Of a DNA stretch of 64,000 nt, positions 9,043 to 19,596 are shown one piece after another. The translations under genes and the position numbers were made by a program. Source of the stretch: Clostridia bacterium (lineage in GTDB: Bacteria; Bacillota; Clostridia; Christensenellales; Borkfalkiaceae); contig JAFVUV010000006.1 of NCBI GenBank assembly GCA_017502525.1, forward strand, positions 62,001-126,000, given 5' to 3'. The notes under the pieces were generated by a model. That model worked only from the letters and a program-made list of their open reading frames with translations, did not search any database and was not told the origin of the DNA. The first letter of the stretch is position 1. Every line of letters starts with the position of its first letter.

Positions 9043-10035
9043 ATGAGTTTAGACTTAAAAGGTAAAAGTTTTTTAAAATTGCTTGATTTAACCCCCGAAC
9101 AAATAAGTGGGCTTATAGATTTAGCAAGTGAACTTAAAGATAAGAAAAAGAAAGGTATACCCCACAAAGTGTGTGAAGGCAAAAACGTTGCGTTGATATT
9201 TGAAAAAACTAGTACTCGTACGCGTTGCGCGTTTGAAGTGGCTGCATCTGATTTGGGTATGCACCCGGTTTATCTTGACCCAAATGGTTCGCAGATTGGC
9301 AAAAAAGAAAGTATTGCCGATACGGCGCGCGTTTTAGGACGTATGTTCGACGGAATCGAATACCGTGGATTCGGCCAAGAAATAGTTGAAGAGTTATCTG
9401 ATAAAGCAGGTGTTCCGGTTTGGAACGGACTTACCAATGAATTTCACCCCACGCAAATATTAGCGGACTTCTTGACAATTAAAGAGCATTTCGGGGTGCT
9501 AAAGGGTAAAAAATTAGTTTATATGGGAGATGCTAGATATAATATGGGCAACTCTTTGATGGTGGGTTGCGCAAAAATGGGTATGCATTTCGTTGCGTGC
9601 GCACCTGAAGCATATTTCCCTAATGAAAAACTCGTGGCAGAGTGCAAAAAAATAGCTGAGCAAACGGGTGCGATTTTAGAATTTATAACCGACCCGATGG
9701 TTGCTACTAAAGGTGCGGACGTAATATATACTGACGTTTGGGTATCAATGGGAGAGCCTGACGAAGTGTGGAAGGAAAGAATTAGCGCATTACTGCCTTA
9801 TCAAGTAAATAAAAAGATAATGGAAAACGCAGGTGCTCAATGCAAATTTATGCACTGCTTACCCGCGTTCCACGACTTAAAAACGACTACGGGACAAAAG
9901 ATACACGAAAAATTCGGGCTTACCGCTATGGAAGTTACCGACGAAGTGTTTGAAAGTGAAAGTTCTATCGTCTTTGACGAAGCTGAAAACCGTATGCACA
10001 CGATTAAAGCCGTTATGATGGCAACGCTCGTTTAA
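9043..10035 (+). CDS. argF: Ornithine carbamoyltransferase
   Basis: Makes citrulline from ornithine and carbamoyl phosphate. 330 residues. Seen: the carbamoyl-phosphate loop STRTR at 57-61, HPTQ in the middle of the protein, and HCLPAFHD near 270, the ornithine/catalytic Cys motif. The anabolic role follows from its place at the end of the arginine operon; no arcA or arcC is nearby. Carbamoyl phosphate synthase genes are not in the window. A strong hairpin at 10069-10094 follows. Confidence 0.96.
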   Translation: MSLDLKGKSFLKLLDLTPEQISGLIDLASELKDKKKKGIPHKVCEGKNVALIFEKTSTRTRCAFEVAASDLGMHPVYLDPNGSQIGKKESIADTARVLGRMFDGIEYRGFGQEIVEELSDKAGVPVWNGLTNEFHPTQILADFLTIKEHFGVLKGKKLVYMGDARYNMGNSLMVGCAKMGMHFVACAPEAYFPNEKLVAECKKIAEQTGAILEFITDPMVATKGADVIYTDVWVSMGEPDEVWKERISALLPYQVNKKIMENAGAQCKFMHCLPAFHDLKTTTGQKIHEKFGLTAMEVTDEVFESESSIVFDEAENRMHTIKAVMMATLV

Positions 10036-10068
10036 TTTTTCTCGTTTAATTTTTAAGGTTTATTATAA

Positions 10069-10094
10069 TTACGCCACGCTTGTGCGTGGCGTAA
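10069..10094 (+). terminator. Terminator of arginine operon
   Basis: Perfect 11-bp stem TTACGCCACGC / GCGTGGCGTAA with a TTGT tetraloop. The tail is A/T-rich but lacks a long T run. Confidence 0.7.
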
Positions 10095-10226
10095 AGCATT
10101 TTAAATTACTAAAATATAAGTACATTATTATTAAAATATAAATATATTAAAAAAAATTCAAAAAATTAAAGGGTATTTGGCTAATCCTTGAGTAATATAA
10201 TGCGATAGAGCGATTTTGGGGGAGTT

Positions 10227-11222
10227 ATGAAGGAAAAAACGCTTAAAAAAGAAGAAATGTTCTTATCGCCTTACGCGGTTAAATCAATAGATACCGTGGG
10301 CAGACTTCATCAAGAAGAACCTTGCCCTATGCGCACCGATTTTCAGCGCGACAGGGATAGAATTATACATTGTAAAGCGTTTAGAAGATTAAAAAACAAA
10401 ACGCAAGTTTTCTTTTCACCTGAGGGCGACCACTATAGAACGCGTTTGACGCACACTCTTAACGTTTCACAAGTGGCGCGCGGTATTGCACGCGCATTAA
10501 GTTTAAACGAAGATTTAACCGAAGCCATTGCGCTAGGGCACGATTTAGGGCATACCCCTTTTGGACATTCGGGCGAGAGAATCTTAGATAAACTCAGTCC
10601 TAAAGGTTTTAAACATAACGAGCAATCGGGAAGGGTTGTAGACTTTTTAGAAAACGAAGGCAAAGGTCTTAATTTAACTAGAGAAGTAGTTGACGGAATT
10701 ATAAACCACAAAAAGAACAGCAAACCTAAAACTTTGGAGGGGAGGGCTGTTAGCATTGCTGATAGAATTGCGTATATAAATCACGATATAGACGATGCTA
10801 TTAACGGTGGGTTTATCACCATAGACGACTTGCCGAAAAATGCTGTAAAAGTGCTTGGTACAACTTCTAGGGAGCGCATTAATACGATGCTTATCTCTAT
10901 TTGCAGAGAAAGCGACGGAAAAAACAAAGTCGAAATGCAAGAAGAAATTGCAAAAGCGACAGACCAACTTCGCGATTATATGTTCAACAACGTGTATAAC
11001 GATAAGACTTTTCGCGACGAAGAAACACGCGCGGATAGGATGCTTACCGCGTTATACGAGTATTATATGAAAACACCCGAAAAACTACCTGAATTTTACG
11101 TTAAAAGGTTAGATGACGACGGTATTGACACAGTACTTTGCGACTATCTGTCGGGTATGTCTGATATGTACGCAGTAAAAACTTTTAACGAATTATTCGT
11201 GCCGAAAAATTGGAAACTGTAA
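10227..11222 (+). CDS. dgt: dGTP triphosphohydrolase-like HD-domain protein
   Basis: HD-superfamily phosphohydrolase that splits dGTP (or other dNTPs) into deoxynucleoside and triphosphate, tuning dNTP pools. 331 residues, the short form common in Firmicutes. Metal ligands are visible: H76 in HTLNVSQ and the HD pair H105-D106 in GHDLGHTPFGHSGE. It sits directly before dnaG (1-nt gap), the conserved dgt-dnaG-rpoD order of Clostridia. A TATAAT at 10196-10201 may be its -10, but no good -35 is seen. RBS GGGGGAG precedes the ATG. Confidence 0.92.
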   Translation: MKEKTLKKEEMFLSPYAVKSIDTVGRLHQEEPCPMRTDFQRDRDRIIHCKAFRRLKNKTQVFFSPEGDHYRTRLTHTLNVSQVARGIARALSLNEDLTEAIALGHDLGHTPFGHSGERILDKLSPKGFKHNEQSGRVVDFLENEGKGLNLTREVVDGIINHKKNSKPKTLEGRAVSIADRIAYINHDIDDAINGGFITIDDLPKNAVKVLGTTSRERINTMLISICRESDGKNKVEMQEEIAKATDQLRDYMFNNVYNDKTFRDEETRADRMLTALYEYYMKTPEKLPEFYVKRLDDDGIDTVLCDYLSGMSDMYAVKTFNELFVPKNWKL

Positions 11223-11223
11223 A

Positions 11224-13002
11224 ATGAAAGGATTTGATGCAAAGTTCCTTGACGAACTTAAAAACAAAAACGACCTTGTGGACGTTGTGGGAAGATACGT
11301 GCGCTTAGAACAGCGTGGTGGTAACTTCTGGGGAAAATGCCCTTTTCATCACGAAAAGACGGCGTCTTTTTCAGTTAATTCTAGAGGGCAGTTTTTCTAT
11401 TGTTTTGGATGTCATAAGAGCGGAGACGTTATAAGTTTTATTATGGGAATAGAGTCGCTTGACTTTAACGATGCGGTTAAATTTTTAGCCGAACGCGCTA
11501 AAATTCCACTACCCGAAGTTTCTTATGACGACGATAAAATCCGCGAACAAAAAAAACACAAAGAACGCGTTTTGCAGTTGCTTAAAGACTCGGCGACCTT
11601 TTACGTGAAAAATTTGCGTGGAAACGGTGCGGATAAGCACTTAGATTATATTCAGAAAAGAAAAATTTCTTCCGATTGTCTGGTTAAATTCGGTATGGGG
11701 GCGTCGCTTGATTTTAACGGCTTAGTAAACCACTTAAAAGAAAAGGGCTATACATACGAAGAAATGCTATCTTCAGGGGCGGTAGACGTTAAAGACGGGA
11801 GATATTACGATGCTCTTGGCGGTAGGCTTATAATACCTATCATAAATCAATTCAATCAAGTGGTGGCGTTCGGCGGTAGGCTTTTAGAAAAGGCGGATTT
11901 TGCAAAATATAAAAACACTAAAGAAACAATCGTGTTTTCAAAAAGCAATAACTTATATAACCTAAACAATCTTAAAAAGATAAAGAACGAAAGGGGCTTA
12001 AACGGAGTTATTATCGTCGAGGGGTATATGGATACCATATCGCTCGTTCAAGCGGGTTTTGAAAACGTAGTTGCATCAATGGGCACTTCGCTTACAAAAG
12101 ACCAAGCGCGAATTTTAAAGAGATATACCGATAAAGTGTTTATTAGTTACGACGGGGATTTCGCAGGACAAAAAGCCTCCATACGCGGACTTGAAATATT
12201 AAAAGATGAAGGGCTTGAAGTCAAGGTGGTGTCTTTACCCGATGGGTTAGACCCCGACGACGTGATAAAACAAATGGGTGCGGAAGGCTATCAAAGGTTA
12301 CTTGACCAAGCCAAACCGCTTATTGATTTTAAGTTAGATATATTAAAGAGAACTTACGACGTTAACACGGTTGACGGTAAGCGCAAATTCATCACTAACG
12401 CCGTGCGCGTAATTAAAGAAAGTCCATCTCCGGCAGAACAAGAAGACCTTCTTAAAACCGTACGGGATTTAACGGGCACGACTTTTGAATCCTTGCGCCG
12501 TGAACTTTACAGTTTGCCCGAAACTCAACAAGTAGAACGCGCTCAAACACCACAGTTCAACGACTTTACGGGCGATAAGATAGCGATTGCTGAAAGATTT
12601 ATTTTGGCGTCTTATTTGTTTGGAAAACCTTACGCAAAAGAAACTAATATTTCCGAATTTACTTTTAACAGCCCCGCTCATAGAGAAATTAAAAAATATA
12701 TAGAAGACAAAAATGAGTTGGGCGAAAAGGTTAAGTTTTCGGATTTATATGAGCTTTTAGGCGACCTTTATCCCGAAGATATTTCACTTATTGCAGGACT
12801 AGAAGCGGAAGAGAATAAGTCCTTTGAACTTGCTGAATACTTTTTTGATTGCGTGAAGATTGTTAAAACTGCGTCGCTAGATAAAAAGATTGAACGGCTT
12901 GCAGTTATGTTTAAGGAAGAAACGGATAACGAAAAGCGTAGACAATACGCACTTGAAATGAGCAAGTTACTTTCTGAAAAAAACAAATTGATAAAAAAAT
13001 AA
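11224..13002 (+). CDS. dnaG: DNA primase
   Basis: Makes RNA primers for replication. 592 residues, full length. Seen: N-terminal CHC2 zinc-binding domain with C39, H42, C60 and C63 (CPFHHE ... YCFGCH), the catalytic core, and a TOPRIM domain with IIVEGYMD near 262-269 and SYDGDFAGQKA downstream. The remainder is the helicase-binding C-terminal domain. It is the middle gene of the macromolecular synthesis unit and ends 51 nt before rpoD. Confidence 0.97.
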   Translation: MKGFDAKFLDELKNKNDLVDVVGRYVRLEQRGGNFWGKCPFHHEKTASFSVNSRGQFFYCFGCHKSGDVISFIMGIESLDFNDAVKFLAERAKIPLPEVSYDDDKIREQKKHKERVLQLLKDSATFYVKNLRGNGADKHLDYIQKRKISSDCLVKFGMGASLDFNGLVNHLKEKGYTYEEMLSSGAVDVKDGRYYDALGGRLIIPIINQFNQVVAFGGRLLEKADFAKYKNTKETIVFSKSNNLYNLNNLKKIKNERGLNGVIIVEGYMDTISLVQAGFENVVASMGTSLTKDQARILKRYTDKVFISYDGDFAGQKASIRGLEILKDEGLEVKVVSLPDGLDPDDVIKQMGAEGYQRLLDQAKPLIDFKLDILKRTYDVNTVDGKRKFITNAVRVIKESPSPAEQEDLLKTVRDLTGTTFESLRRELYSLPETQQVERAQTPQFNDFTGDKIAIAERFILASYLFGKPYAKETNISEFTFNSPAHREIKKYIEDKNELGEKVKFSDLYELLGDLYPEDISLIAGLEAEENKSFELAEYFFDCVKIVKTASLDKKIERLAVMFKEETDNEKRRQYALEMSKLLSEKNKLIKK

Positions 13003-13053
13003 TTGATAAATATAGTATAATTGAAAAGTGGTTTAACCACAGGAGGAACGAAA

Positions 13054-14157
13054 ATGGAAGAAAACAAGACGGTAGGCGTAGACGAAAAGGCAACTGGTGA
13101 TATTTTAAGCCCTGAACTATACGTGGCTGTCGGCAATATCATTCAAGAGTTTAAAAGAAGCGGTAGCATCAACACGTCGCAACTTTTAGACAGACTCGAT
13201 AAGTTTGAAACGACTCCTAACGAGATGGAAGAGATTTATAAACTTTTTGACGATTCGGGCGTGCAGATTATCGACGAAGTTGAACGCGATAAAGACCTTT
13301 ACGACCAACTTCTCAAAGAAGTTAGTATGGACGACCCCGTTAAAATGTATCTTAAGGACATAGGTAAAGTACCGCTATTACAACCCGACGAAGAAACCGA
13401 ACTTGCTAAAAAAATGATGGAAGGGGATGAAACGAGCAAAAGATTGCTTTCCGAAGCCAACTTGCGTTTGGTTGTTTCTATCGCAAAGAGATACATGGGT
13501 AGAGGCATGCAGTTCTTAGATTTGATTCAAGAAGGTAACCTTGGACTTATGAAAGCGGTTGAAAAGTTCGACTACCAAAAGGGCTTTAAGTTTTCAACGT
13601 ACGCTACTTGGTGGATAAGACAAGCTATTACTCGTGCTATTGCCGACCAAGCTAGAACAATCCGTATCCCTGTGCATATGGTTGAAACTATCAATAAACT
13701 TATTCGTGTGTCAAGAAGACTTTTGCAAGAATTAGGCAGAGAACCACAACCCGAGGAAATTGCAAAGGAAATGGATATAACGGTAGAGCGCGTTATAGAA
13801 ATACAAAAAATCGCACAAGACCCCGTGTCGCTTGAAACGCCTATAGGCGAAGAAGAAGATAGTCACTTGTCTGATTTTATTGAAGATGAAAGAAGCACAG
13901 CGCCTACTGACGCAGTATCTTACACTATGCTTAAAGAGCAGTTAATAGGCGTTTTAGATACGCTTACCCCTCGTGAAGAAAAGGTTTTAAGATTGCGTTA
14001 CGGTCTTGACGACGGCAAACCTAGAACACTTGAAGAAGTTGGTAAAGAGTTCAACGTTACCCGTGAACGTATTCGTCAAATTGAAGCGAAAGCACTTCGT
14101 AAACTTCGTCATCCAAGCCGTTCTAAAAGACTTAAAGACTATATGGACAAGCAATAA
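13054..14157 (+). CDS. rpoD: Primary RNA polymerase sigma factor (sigma-A/RpoD)
   Basis: Housekeeping sigma factor. With a start at 13054 the product is 367 residues, typical of Gram-positive SigA. The ATG has AGGAGG at 13041-13046; a TTG 33 nt upstream in frame is rejected because it precedes that site. Seen: region 1.1 (short), region 1.2 ([16 protein letters not shown]), region 2 with [17 protein letters not shown] and [13 protein letters not shown] (-10 recognition), region 3, and region 4 with [17 protein letters not shown] sequence and the helix-turn-helix [18 protein letters not shown]. The promoters in this window match its expected consensus. Confidence 0.97.
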   Translation: MEENKTVGVDEKATGDILSPELYVAVGNIIQEFKRSGSINTSQLLDRLDKFETTPNEMEEIYKLFDDSGVQIIDEVERDKDLYDQLLKEVSMDDPVKMYLKDIGKVPLLQPDEETELAKKMMEGDETSKRLLSEANLRLVVSIAKRYMGRGMQFLDLIQEGNLGLMKAVEKFDYQKGFKFSTYATWWIRQAITRAIADQARTIRIPVHMVETINKLIRVSRRLLQELGREPQPEEIAKEMDITVERVIEIQKIAQDPVSLETPIGEEEDSHLSDFIEDERSTAPTDAVSYTMLKEQLIGVLDTLTPREEKVLRLRYGLDDGKPRTLEEVGKEFNVTRERIRQIEAKALRKLRHPSRSKRLKDYMDKQ

Positions 14158-14798
14158 TGACGGATAGGCTTGAAAAAATTTTTTCCGTGTTAAACGCTTG
14201 TGAAGTTTTTGCTGATATTGGTTGCGACCACGGTTATATGGCAAAAGCGATGCTTGATAGCGGAAAGTGTAGAAAAGTTATTATTTCGGATATAAGCGAA
14301 AAATGTTTGGATAAAGCCCGCGAATTGCTTGCTGATTATACTGAGCAGGGACGAGTAGCGAGCGTTGTTTCGGACGGGTTTGAAAAGGTCGGTAAATGCG
14401 ACCTTGCGTTAATTGCAGGTATGGGTGGTGAAGAAATATCTTCCATATTAAAAAGCGCGAAAGAACTTCCAAATGCGCTTGTTATACAGCCTATGAAAAA
14501 CTGCGATAAAGTGCGTTTATGCGCAGTTAATAGCGGTTATAGAATAGAAAAAGATTTTCTATTTAAGGCTGGCGGAAAGTATTACGACCTTATACGCTTA
14601 GTTAAGGGTAGTGATAAGTTAACTGAACTAGAAACTGAGTTTGGGCGTGATAATCTTGACGGAACAAACGAAGATTTTAAGGAATTTATTAGCATAAAAA
14701 GGGATAAACTTATTGAAGTATTGTCTAAAGACTTGATTTCCGAACAGACTCGCTTAGAACTAAAAAAACAGGTTGAAAAACTTGAAAAATTTTTATAA
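14157..14798 (+). CDS. trmK: tRNA (adenine22-N1)-methyltransferase TrmK
   Basis: SAM-dependent methylation of A22 in tRNA (COG2384 family). 213 residues. Seen: an N-terminal Rossmann domain with motif I FADIGCDHGYMAKAM near 19-33, acidic motif II ISDIS, IAGMGGEEI near 84, and a helical coiled C-terminal tail rich in K/E. The start overlaps the rpoD stop by one base (TAATG), so translation is probably coupled. The rpoD-trmK-nif3 order is conserved in Firmicutes and supports the call. Confidence 0.9.
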   Translation: MTDRLEKIFSVLNACEVFADIGCDHGYMAKAMLDSGKCRKVIISDISEKCLDKARELLADYTEQGRVASVVSDGFEKVGKCDLALIAGMGGEEISSILKSAKELPNALVIQPMKNCDKVRLCAVNSGYRIEKDFLFKAGGKYYDLIRLVKGSDKLTELETEFGRDNLDGTNEDFKEFISIKRDKLIEVLSKDLISEQTRLELKKQVEKLEKFL

Positions 14799-14800
14799 TT

Positions 14801-15583
14801 ATGTATAATATAAAAGATTACTTAGTCGGCTTAGAAAGGTTTGCCCCCTTGTATTTAAGCCATAAGATGATAGAAAAAGGGCATTACGACAATAGTGGAA
14901 TTATTGTTGCTAATCACGATGACGTTAAAAAGGTTTTGTACACCTTGGATTTGTCTTTAGAAAGTGTAAATTACGCGATTAAACAGGGTTGTGATACGGT
15001 TGTTACGCACCATCCTGCAATATACGCACCGATAAAGCAAATGGAGTTTGACGGTGAGAATAAAGCGCTTTTGTCGGCGATAAAAAACAATCTTAACGTG
15101 ATTTCTATGCACCTTAATTTAGACGTTGCAGAAAAGGGGATAGACTATCAACTTGCGCTTAGTACGGGTGGTAGGTTGTTGGGGAATATCGACGTGGTTG
15201 AGGACAACTGCGGTTATGGTAAAAGCGTTGAAATTGATTTGCAAGACTTAAAGACGTTTACTGAAAAACTAAAAACGACCCTAAAAACTGATAAAGTTAT
15301 CGTTTATGGAGACGGCAAAGTAAATAAGGTGGCTACTTTTTGCGGTGCAGGTGCTTCGGACGCGGTTTGCGTTGCGAAACAAGACAAGTTTGCAGTTGAT
15401 ACTGTTGTAACTTCAGACGTTGCGCATCACAATTTATTAGAATTAATTGAAAGAAATAAAAACGTTGTTATAATACCGCATTACGTTGCGGAAAACTTTG
15501 GATTTGAAAAATTTTACGAATACGCACGCGAGAATTTGCGTGGCGCTGAGGCGTATTATTTCACAGATAAAAGATTTATGTAA
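14801..15583 (+). CDS. Nif3-like dinuclear metal-centre protein
   Basis: Member of the NIF3/YqfO family, hexameric proteins with a two-metal centre. A GTP cyclohydrolase I type 2 activity has been proposed, but the physiological role is unsettled. 260 residues, the short form without the inserted PII-like domain. Metal-ligand motifs: THHPAIY near 68-74, HLNLDVAEKGID near 104-115, and near the C-terminus SDVAHHNLLE with the HH pair. It begins 2 nt after trmK, in the same operon. Confidence 0.88.
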   Translation: MYNIKDYLVGLERFAPLYLSHKMIEKGHYDNSGIIVANHDDVKKVLYTLDLSLESVNYAIKQGCDTVVTHHPAIYAPIKQMEFDGENKALLSAIKNNLNVISMHLNLDVAEKGIDYQLALSTGGRLLGNIDVVEDNCGYGKSVEIDLQDLKTFTEKLKTTLKTDKVIVYGDGKVNKVATFCGAGASDAVCVAKQDKFAVDTVVTSDVAHHNLLELIERNKNVVIIPHYVAENFGFEKFYEYARENLRGAEAYYFTDKRFM

Positions 15584-15595
15584 AGGAGAACGATT

Positions 15596-16294
15596 ATGAT
15601 ACAATCATTACTTGATTATCAGAAAACGGACGCAAAACTTCGCGACATTGAAAAGAAACTTTCAGGTAGCGAAGAAAGAAAAAAGGCAATGACTGCGAAA
15701 AAATATTTAGAAGGCGTAGAAGAAAACGTAAATAAGTTGGATGCTCGTGCTAGCGAGCTTATGGCAGCTTATGAAAAAACAGAGCAAGAACAAGCAAAGC
15801 TTAAAGAACAAGAAGTGGAAATTTCAGATGCTTTAGGTTCTTTAGAAGATGAAAAAGAAGCGACTTTTCTTATTAAAAAGGCAGAAGAACTTATTAGTAA
15901 AATTAAAAGTTTAACTGCAAAAGCAAACAAAATTAGTGAAGAAATTCAAGCTGTTTTAAAAGAGTATCAAACCATTAAAAACACGACTAAAGCAGCACAA
16001 GTTCAATATAACGAAAACGCAAAGAAATACAATGAATTAAAAGAGTCTGTTAAGGGTGAAAAAGAAGCTGTTGAGAAAGAACTTGAAACGCTTAAGAGTA
16101 AAGTTGATGGCACGCTTATGGAAAGATATATGACCAAGCGCTCTAATAAAATTTATCCCGTCCTTTACGAAGTAAGGGGGAACGTTTGCGGTGCGTGCAA
16201 TATGGAACTTTCTATGGCTGAAATGAACAAACTCAAAAACGGAGAAGTGGTTGATTGCGACCAATGTGGCAGAATGCTTTACTTAAAAAAATAG
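15596..16294 (+). CDS. Coiled-coil C4 zinc-ribbon protein (CT398-like)
   Basis: Conserved bacterial family (COG1579, DUF164 type) of unclear function, possibly nucleic-acid or protein-complex scaffolding. 232 residues: residues 1-180 are almost entirely K/E-rich helical coiled coil, and the last about 40 residues form a zinc ribbon with CGACNM and CDQCGRMLY (two CxxC knuckles). RBS AAGGAG. It is the last gene of the dgt-dnaG-rpoD unit, followed by a strong terminator. Function is not assigned beyond the family. Confidence 0.85.
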   Translation: MIQSLLDYQKTDAKLRDIEKKLSGSEERKKAMTAKKYLEGVEENVNKLDARASELMAAYEKTEQEQAKLKEQEVEISDALGSLEDEKEATFLIKKAEELISKIKSLTAKANKISEEIQAVLKEYQTIKNTTKAAQVQYNENAKKYNELKESVKGEKEAVEKELETLKSKVDGTLMERYMTKRSNKIYPVLYEVRGNVCGACNMELSMAEMNKLKNGEVVDCDQCGRMLYLKK

Positions 16295-16325
16295 TTGTTA
16301 AAACTCGGTAAATAGGATTTATCTT

Positions 16326-16356
16326 AAGCCCGACGCGTTTGATACGCGTCGGGCTT
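16326..16356 (+). terminator. Terminator after zinc-ribbon gene
   Basis: Perfect 12-bp GC-rich stem AAGCCCGACGCG / CGCGTCGGGCTT, 7-nt loop, followed by TCATTTTG. Confidence 0.85.
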
Positions 16357-16456
16357 TCATTTTGTAAAAATTCGTTGTTTTTAGCGTAAAATTATTCTCC
16401 TTATATATTAGTTTAAATTATTATTTAAATATTTAAAAAAAATTTCAAATAAACCA

Positions 16457-16485
16457 TTGTAAAACGGGCGGATTTTTGTTATAAT
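16457..16485 (+). promoter_or_regulatory. Promoter of ftsK operon
   Basis: TTGTAA (16457-16462), 17-bp spacer, TATAAT (16480-16485), about 70 nt before the chosen ftsK start. Confidence 0.75.
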
Positions 16486-16555
16486 TTATAAGTAAAAATT
16501 TTTTGTTTTATATAAACGTTAAAGATGATTGAAAACAACTAAAAAGGGGTGCGCT

Positions 16556-19500
16556 TTGAACGGATTAGGCAGAAAAAAAGAAAATAATAATTCAAACGGT
16601 CAAACCGTTTTTACAAAAGAAACTTTGGGTGTAGTGCTTATTTTGTTTGCTACGCTAAGTTTGGTGTGCTTAATTACGCGCGGTTCGGTTTTTTCGGCGC
16701 TTGGCATTTACGTTAATGCATTTCTCTTCGGTTTGTTCGGTAAGTTTGCTTATGCCGTAGTCACGGCATTAATAGTATTAGGCGTGGGTTTGGTTGCTGA
16801 TAAAAAAATAAAAATGAGCGTAAAAAGGAAAGTTCTTTTCACTGCGTTTTTTACGTTAGTGGCTTTGACTGTTCACGTGGTAACCTTGCACGGCAAAGAT
16901 TTATCGTTTAGCGACTATTTGATGCAATCTTATCTTATGGCTGGTGAAAGCGGTTTTTCTTCGGCATCGGGTGGCGGGCTTATCACTGCAGTTATCGCGT
17001 ACCCTCTGGTTGCGCTCTTAACAGAAGTGGGCGCGTACGTCGTTTGCGGTATAGCGATTGCTGGCGTTGGCTATTTTACCGCAAAAGATTATATTGACGG
17101 TGATAAAAAAGTTGAAAGGACGCCTAATAAGTTTAGAAGTTCTTTCGTTAAAAAAGAAAGCATAGGCTTGGGCGTCGAAATAGACGGTGAAAGAGATTAC
17201 CCTGTTGAAGGCGCAGTGCCAACCCATCAAGCAAAACAACAATTATTTGTTAACGACCCGCAAAGTTTTGCGGTTAAAAGCAAGCGTGAAATGGCGCGTG
17301 AACAATCAAACGCAGGTTTAAAACTCGGTTTTTCCGACGGGGGATTAGGTGTGGTTTCTTCGGGCGCAAGCGCTCAGCCGTTGAGTGTGGACGACGATTA
17401 TAAGAAAAAACTTGAATATATTAAAACGCCCGCGCAGTTAAACGTGGACAGTTTGCGTAGCAACAGTTATGGCTACGTTGGACAAACTAATCAAGTTAAG
17501 GAGCAAAAAGTAGAAAATATCCAAAGGGAAGAAATTCAAACTAATCAAACTACCGTTTCTGACTATATCAATCCAAGAGAGAGTTCTTTTGCGCAAGAAG
17601 AAACTTTGGAAGAGATTCCGTGCATTGACCACGATGAAACTTTCGTGGAAGAAGGTAAAGACGCGGAAGACCGCGCAAGCAATTTTGAAAGGCTTTATGC
17701 CGAAACTCTTGAAGTTGAAACTACCGAAGTGGTAGAAGAGCCAACCGAGAGTTTTTCGCCCATAACTGAAATTAAAGACGAACCCGTGGTAGAAGTTGAA
17801 CAAACCCCAACTGATGATATTCCTTTTATTGAAGAAATCGAAGAAGTGGAAGAACAACTTCCACCCGAAAGCAACGTTCGTTCTTCTGAAAGGGTTAGAA
17901 ATATTTTCTTTGCTGAAGAAAGCAAAAAAGAAACTGAAGAGCCTAAAGAAAGTAGTGGGTTAGGATTTACGAGTAGGGTTTCTGCGGACGGTAATTTTGG
18001 CGCGCGCAGAAGCGGTTTTAGTTTTGAAGAGCAAAAACCCGTTGCACCTACGCCCGAACCCGTTCCCGAAAAGCCTAAAAAACCTGCTCCACCTATAAAT
18101 AGAGAATACTTTAGACCGCCTTTCGACTTGCTTGAAAGTTATACCGCGCCTATCGACGCACCTAAAGAAAATCACGAAGAGCGCATGCAAATTATTCAAC
18201 GTACGCTTGAAGAGTTTCATATAAACGCAACGCCGGAAGGATATATTCAAGGTCCGTCGATTACTCGTTACGAAATCAAAATGCCGGCAGGCGTTTCGGT
18301 AAAAAAAGTTTTGGGTTACGACGACGATTTGAAGATGTGGCTTTCCGCGCGTGATGGCGTTCGTATAGAAGCGCCTATTCCCGGCAAGAGCCTAGTTGGT
18401 ATAGAAGTAGCAAACAGCGTTAAAACAACGGTCGGTATGCGTGAAGTGCTTGAAGAAAGTGCAGGACAAAAAAATAAAGAAGGCTCTTTGAACTTCGTAT
18501 TAGGTAAAGACATAGTTGGTAAACCGATAGTAAGAAACCTTGCAAAAGGTCCACACTACTTAGTTGCAGGCGCAACGGGGTCGGGTAAGAGCGTTTGTCT
18601 TAACGTAATGATTATAAGCCTTATTATGAGATATAGTCCTGAAGACTTGCGACTTATTCTCATTGACCCCAAGAGCGTTGAGTTTATGAACTATGCGCAT
18701 ATACCGCACTTGATGATTGATGAAATTATAACCGAGCCTAAGCGTGCGCTAGCAGTTCTTTCGTGGGCGTATGCCGAAATGGAAAGACGTTACGGGGTGT
18801 TCCGCAATGAAGGTGGCGGATTAGTAGTAGATATTGATAGTTACAATTCGGTAGTTGCTAGCGACACAGTTCCAAAGATGCCGAGAATCGTTATTATTAT
18901 AGACGAACTTGCCGACCTTATGGAAACGTGCAAAAAAGATTTAGAGAGCCGTATTCGTGCGCTTGCACAAAAAGCGCGTTCTGCAGGTATACATTTAGTG
19001 CTCGCTACTCAACGTCCGTCGGTAGATATTATTACGGGTACGATAAAGGCCAACTTGCCGTCGCGTATCGCGTTTAAGGTTATGAACTTTAACGATTCGC
19101 AAACCATACTCGGTGAAGCTGGTGCTGAAAAACTTTTAGGCTATGGCGATATGCTTTGTAAAACCGCGGATATGCCCGCTCCTGAAAGGTATCAAGGCGC
19201 GTACATTAGCAGTAGGGAAGTTAATAACGTAGTAAACTACATTAAAGAGCATAACCAAGCGTACTTTGACGACGAACTTTCCGAATTCCTTGATAAAGAA
19301 ACCAAACCGAAACAAGAAGAAACTTCTTCTGACGGCGACGGAGAAGGCGGTGGCGAAAACGAAGTTAGCGAACTTTTCTTAAAAGCGTTGTGGCTTGCTG
19401 TAAACAGCGAAACCGTATCTATATCGTTATTGCAACGTCGTTTCCAAATAGGTTATTCAAGAGCTGGCGGATTAGTTGACAAGATGGAAAGAATGGGATT

Positions 19501-19588
19501 TGTTTCGGGTAACGAAGGTAGTAAAGCGCGCAGAGTACTTTTAAGTAGAGAAGAATTCGTTAATAGATTCGGTCAAATGCCCGACTAA
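16556..19588 (+). CDS. ftsK: DNA translocase FtsK/SpoIIIE
   Basis: Hexameric ATP-driven DNA pump that clears chromosome DNA from the division septum. About 1010 residues. Architecture seen: four N-terminal membrane segments within about residues 20-165, a long acidic Pro/Glu/Thr-rich linker (about 240-510), then the RecA-like motor with Walker A GATGSGKS and Walker B IVIIIDELADLM, and a C-terminal winged-helix gamma domain (ISLLQRRFQIGYSRA) that reads KOPS/SRS-like sequences. Start: TTG at 16556 has AAGGGG 6 nt upstream and is preferred to an upstream TTG at 16529 with no ribosome site. Both are TTG, so the exact N-terminus is less certain. Confidence 0.93.
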   Translation: MNGLGRKKENNNSNGQTVFTKETLGVVLILFATLSLVCLITRGSVFSALGIYVNAFLFGLFGKFAYAVVTALIVLGVGLVADKKIKMSVKRKVLFTAFFTLVALTVHVVTLHGKDLSFSDYLMQSYLMAGESGFSSASGGGLITAVIAYPLVALLTEVGAYVVCGIAIAGVGYFTAKDYIDGDKKVERTPNKFRSSFVKKESIGLGVEIDGERDYPVEGAVPTHQAKQQLFVNDPQSFAVKSKREMAREQSNAGLKLGFSDGGLGVVSSGASAQPLSVDDDYKKKLEYIKTPAQLNVDSLRSNSYGYVGQTNQVKEQKVENIQREEIQTNQTTVSDYINPRESSFAQEETLEEIPCIDHDETFVEEGKDAEDRASNFERLYAETLEVETTEVVEEPTESFSPITEIKDEPVVEVEQTPTDDIPFIEEIEEVEEQLPPESNVRSSERVRNIFFAEESKKETEEPKESSGLGFTSRVSADGNFGARRSGFSFEEQKPVAPTPEPVPEKPKKPAPPINREYFRPPFDLLESYTAPIDAPKENHEERMQIIQRTLEEFHINATPEGYIQGPSITRYEIKMPAGVSVKKVLGYDDDLKMWLSARDGVRIEAPIPGKSLVGIEVANSVKTTVGMREVLEESAGQKNKEGSLNFVLGKDIVGKPIVRNLAKGPHYLVAGATGSGKSVCLNVMIISLIMRYSPEDLRLILIDPKSVEFMNYAHIPHLMIDEIITEPKRALAVLSWAYAEMERRYGVFRNEGGGLVVDIDSYNSVVASDTVPKMPRIVIIIDELADLMETCKKDLESRIRALAQKARSAGIHLVLATQRPSVDIITGTIKANLPSRIAFKVMNFNDSQTILGEAGAEKLLGYGDMLCKTADMPAPERYQGAYISSREVNNVVNYIKEHNQAYFDDELSEFLDKETKPKQEETSSDGDGEGGGENEVSELFLKALWLAVNSETVSISLLQRRFQIGYSRAGGLVDKMERMGFVSGNEGSKARRVLLSREEFVNRFGQMPD

Positions 19589-19596
19589 GGATTATT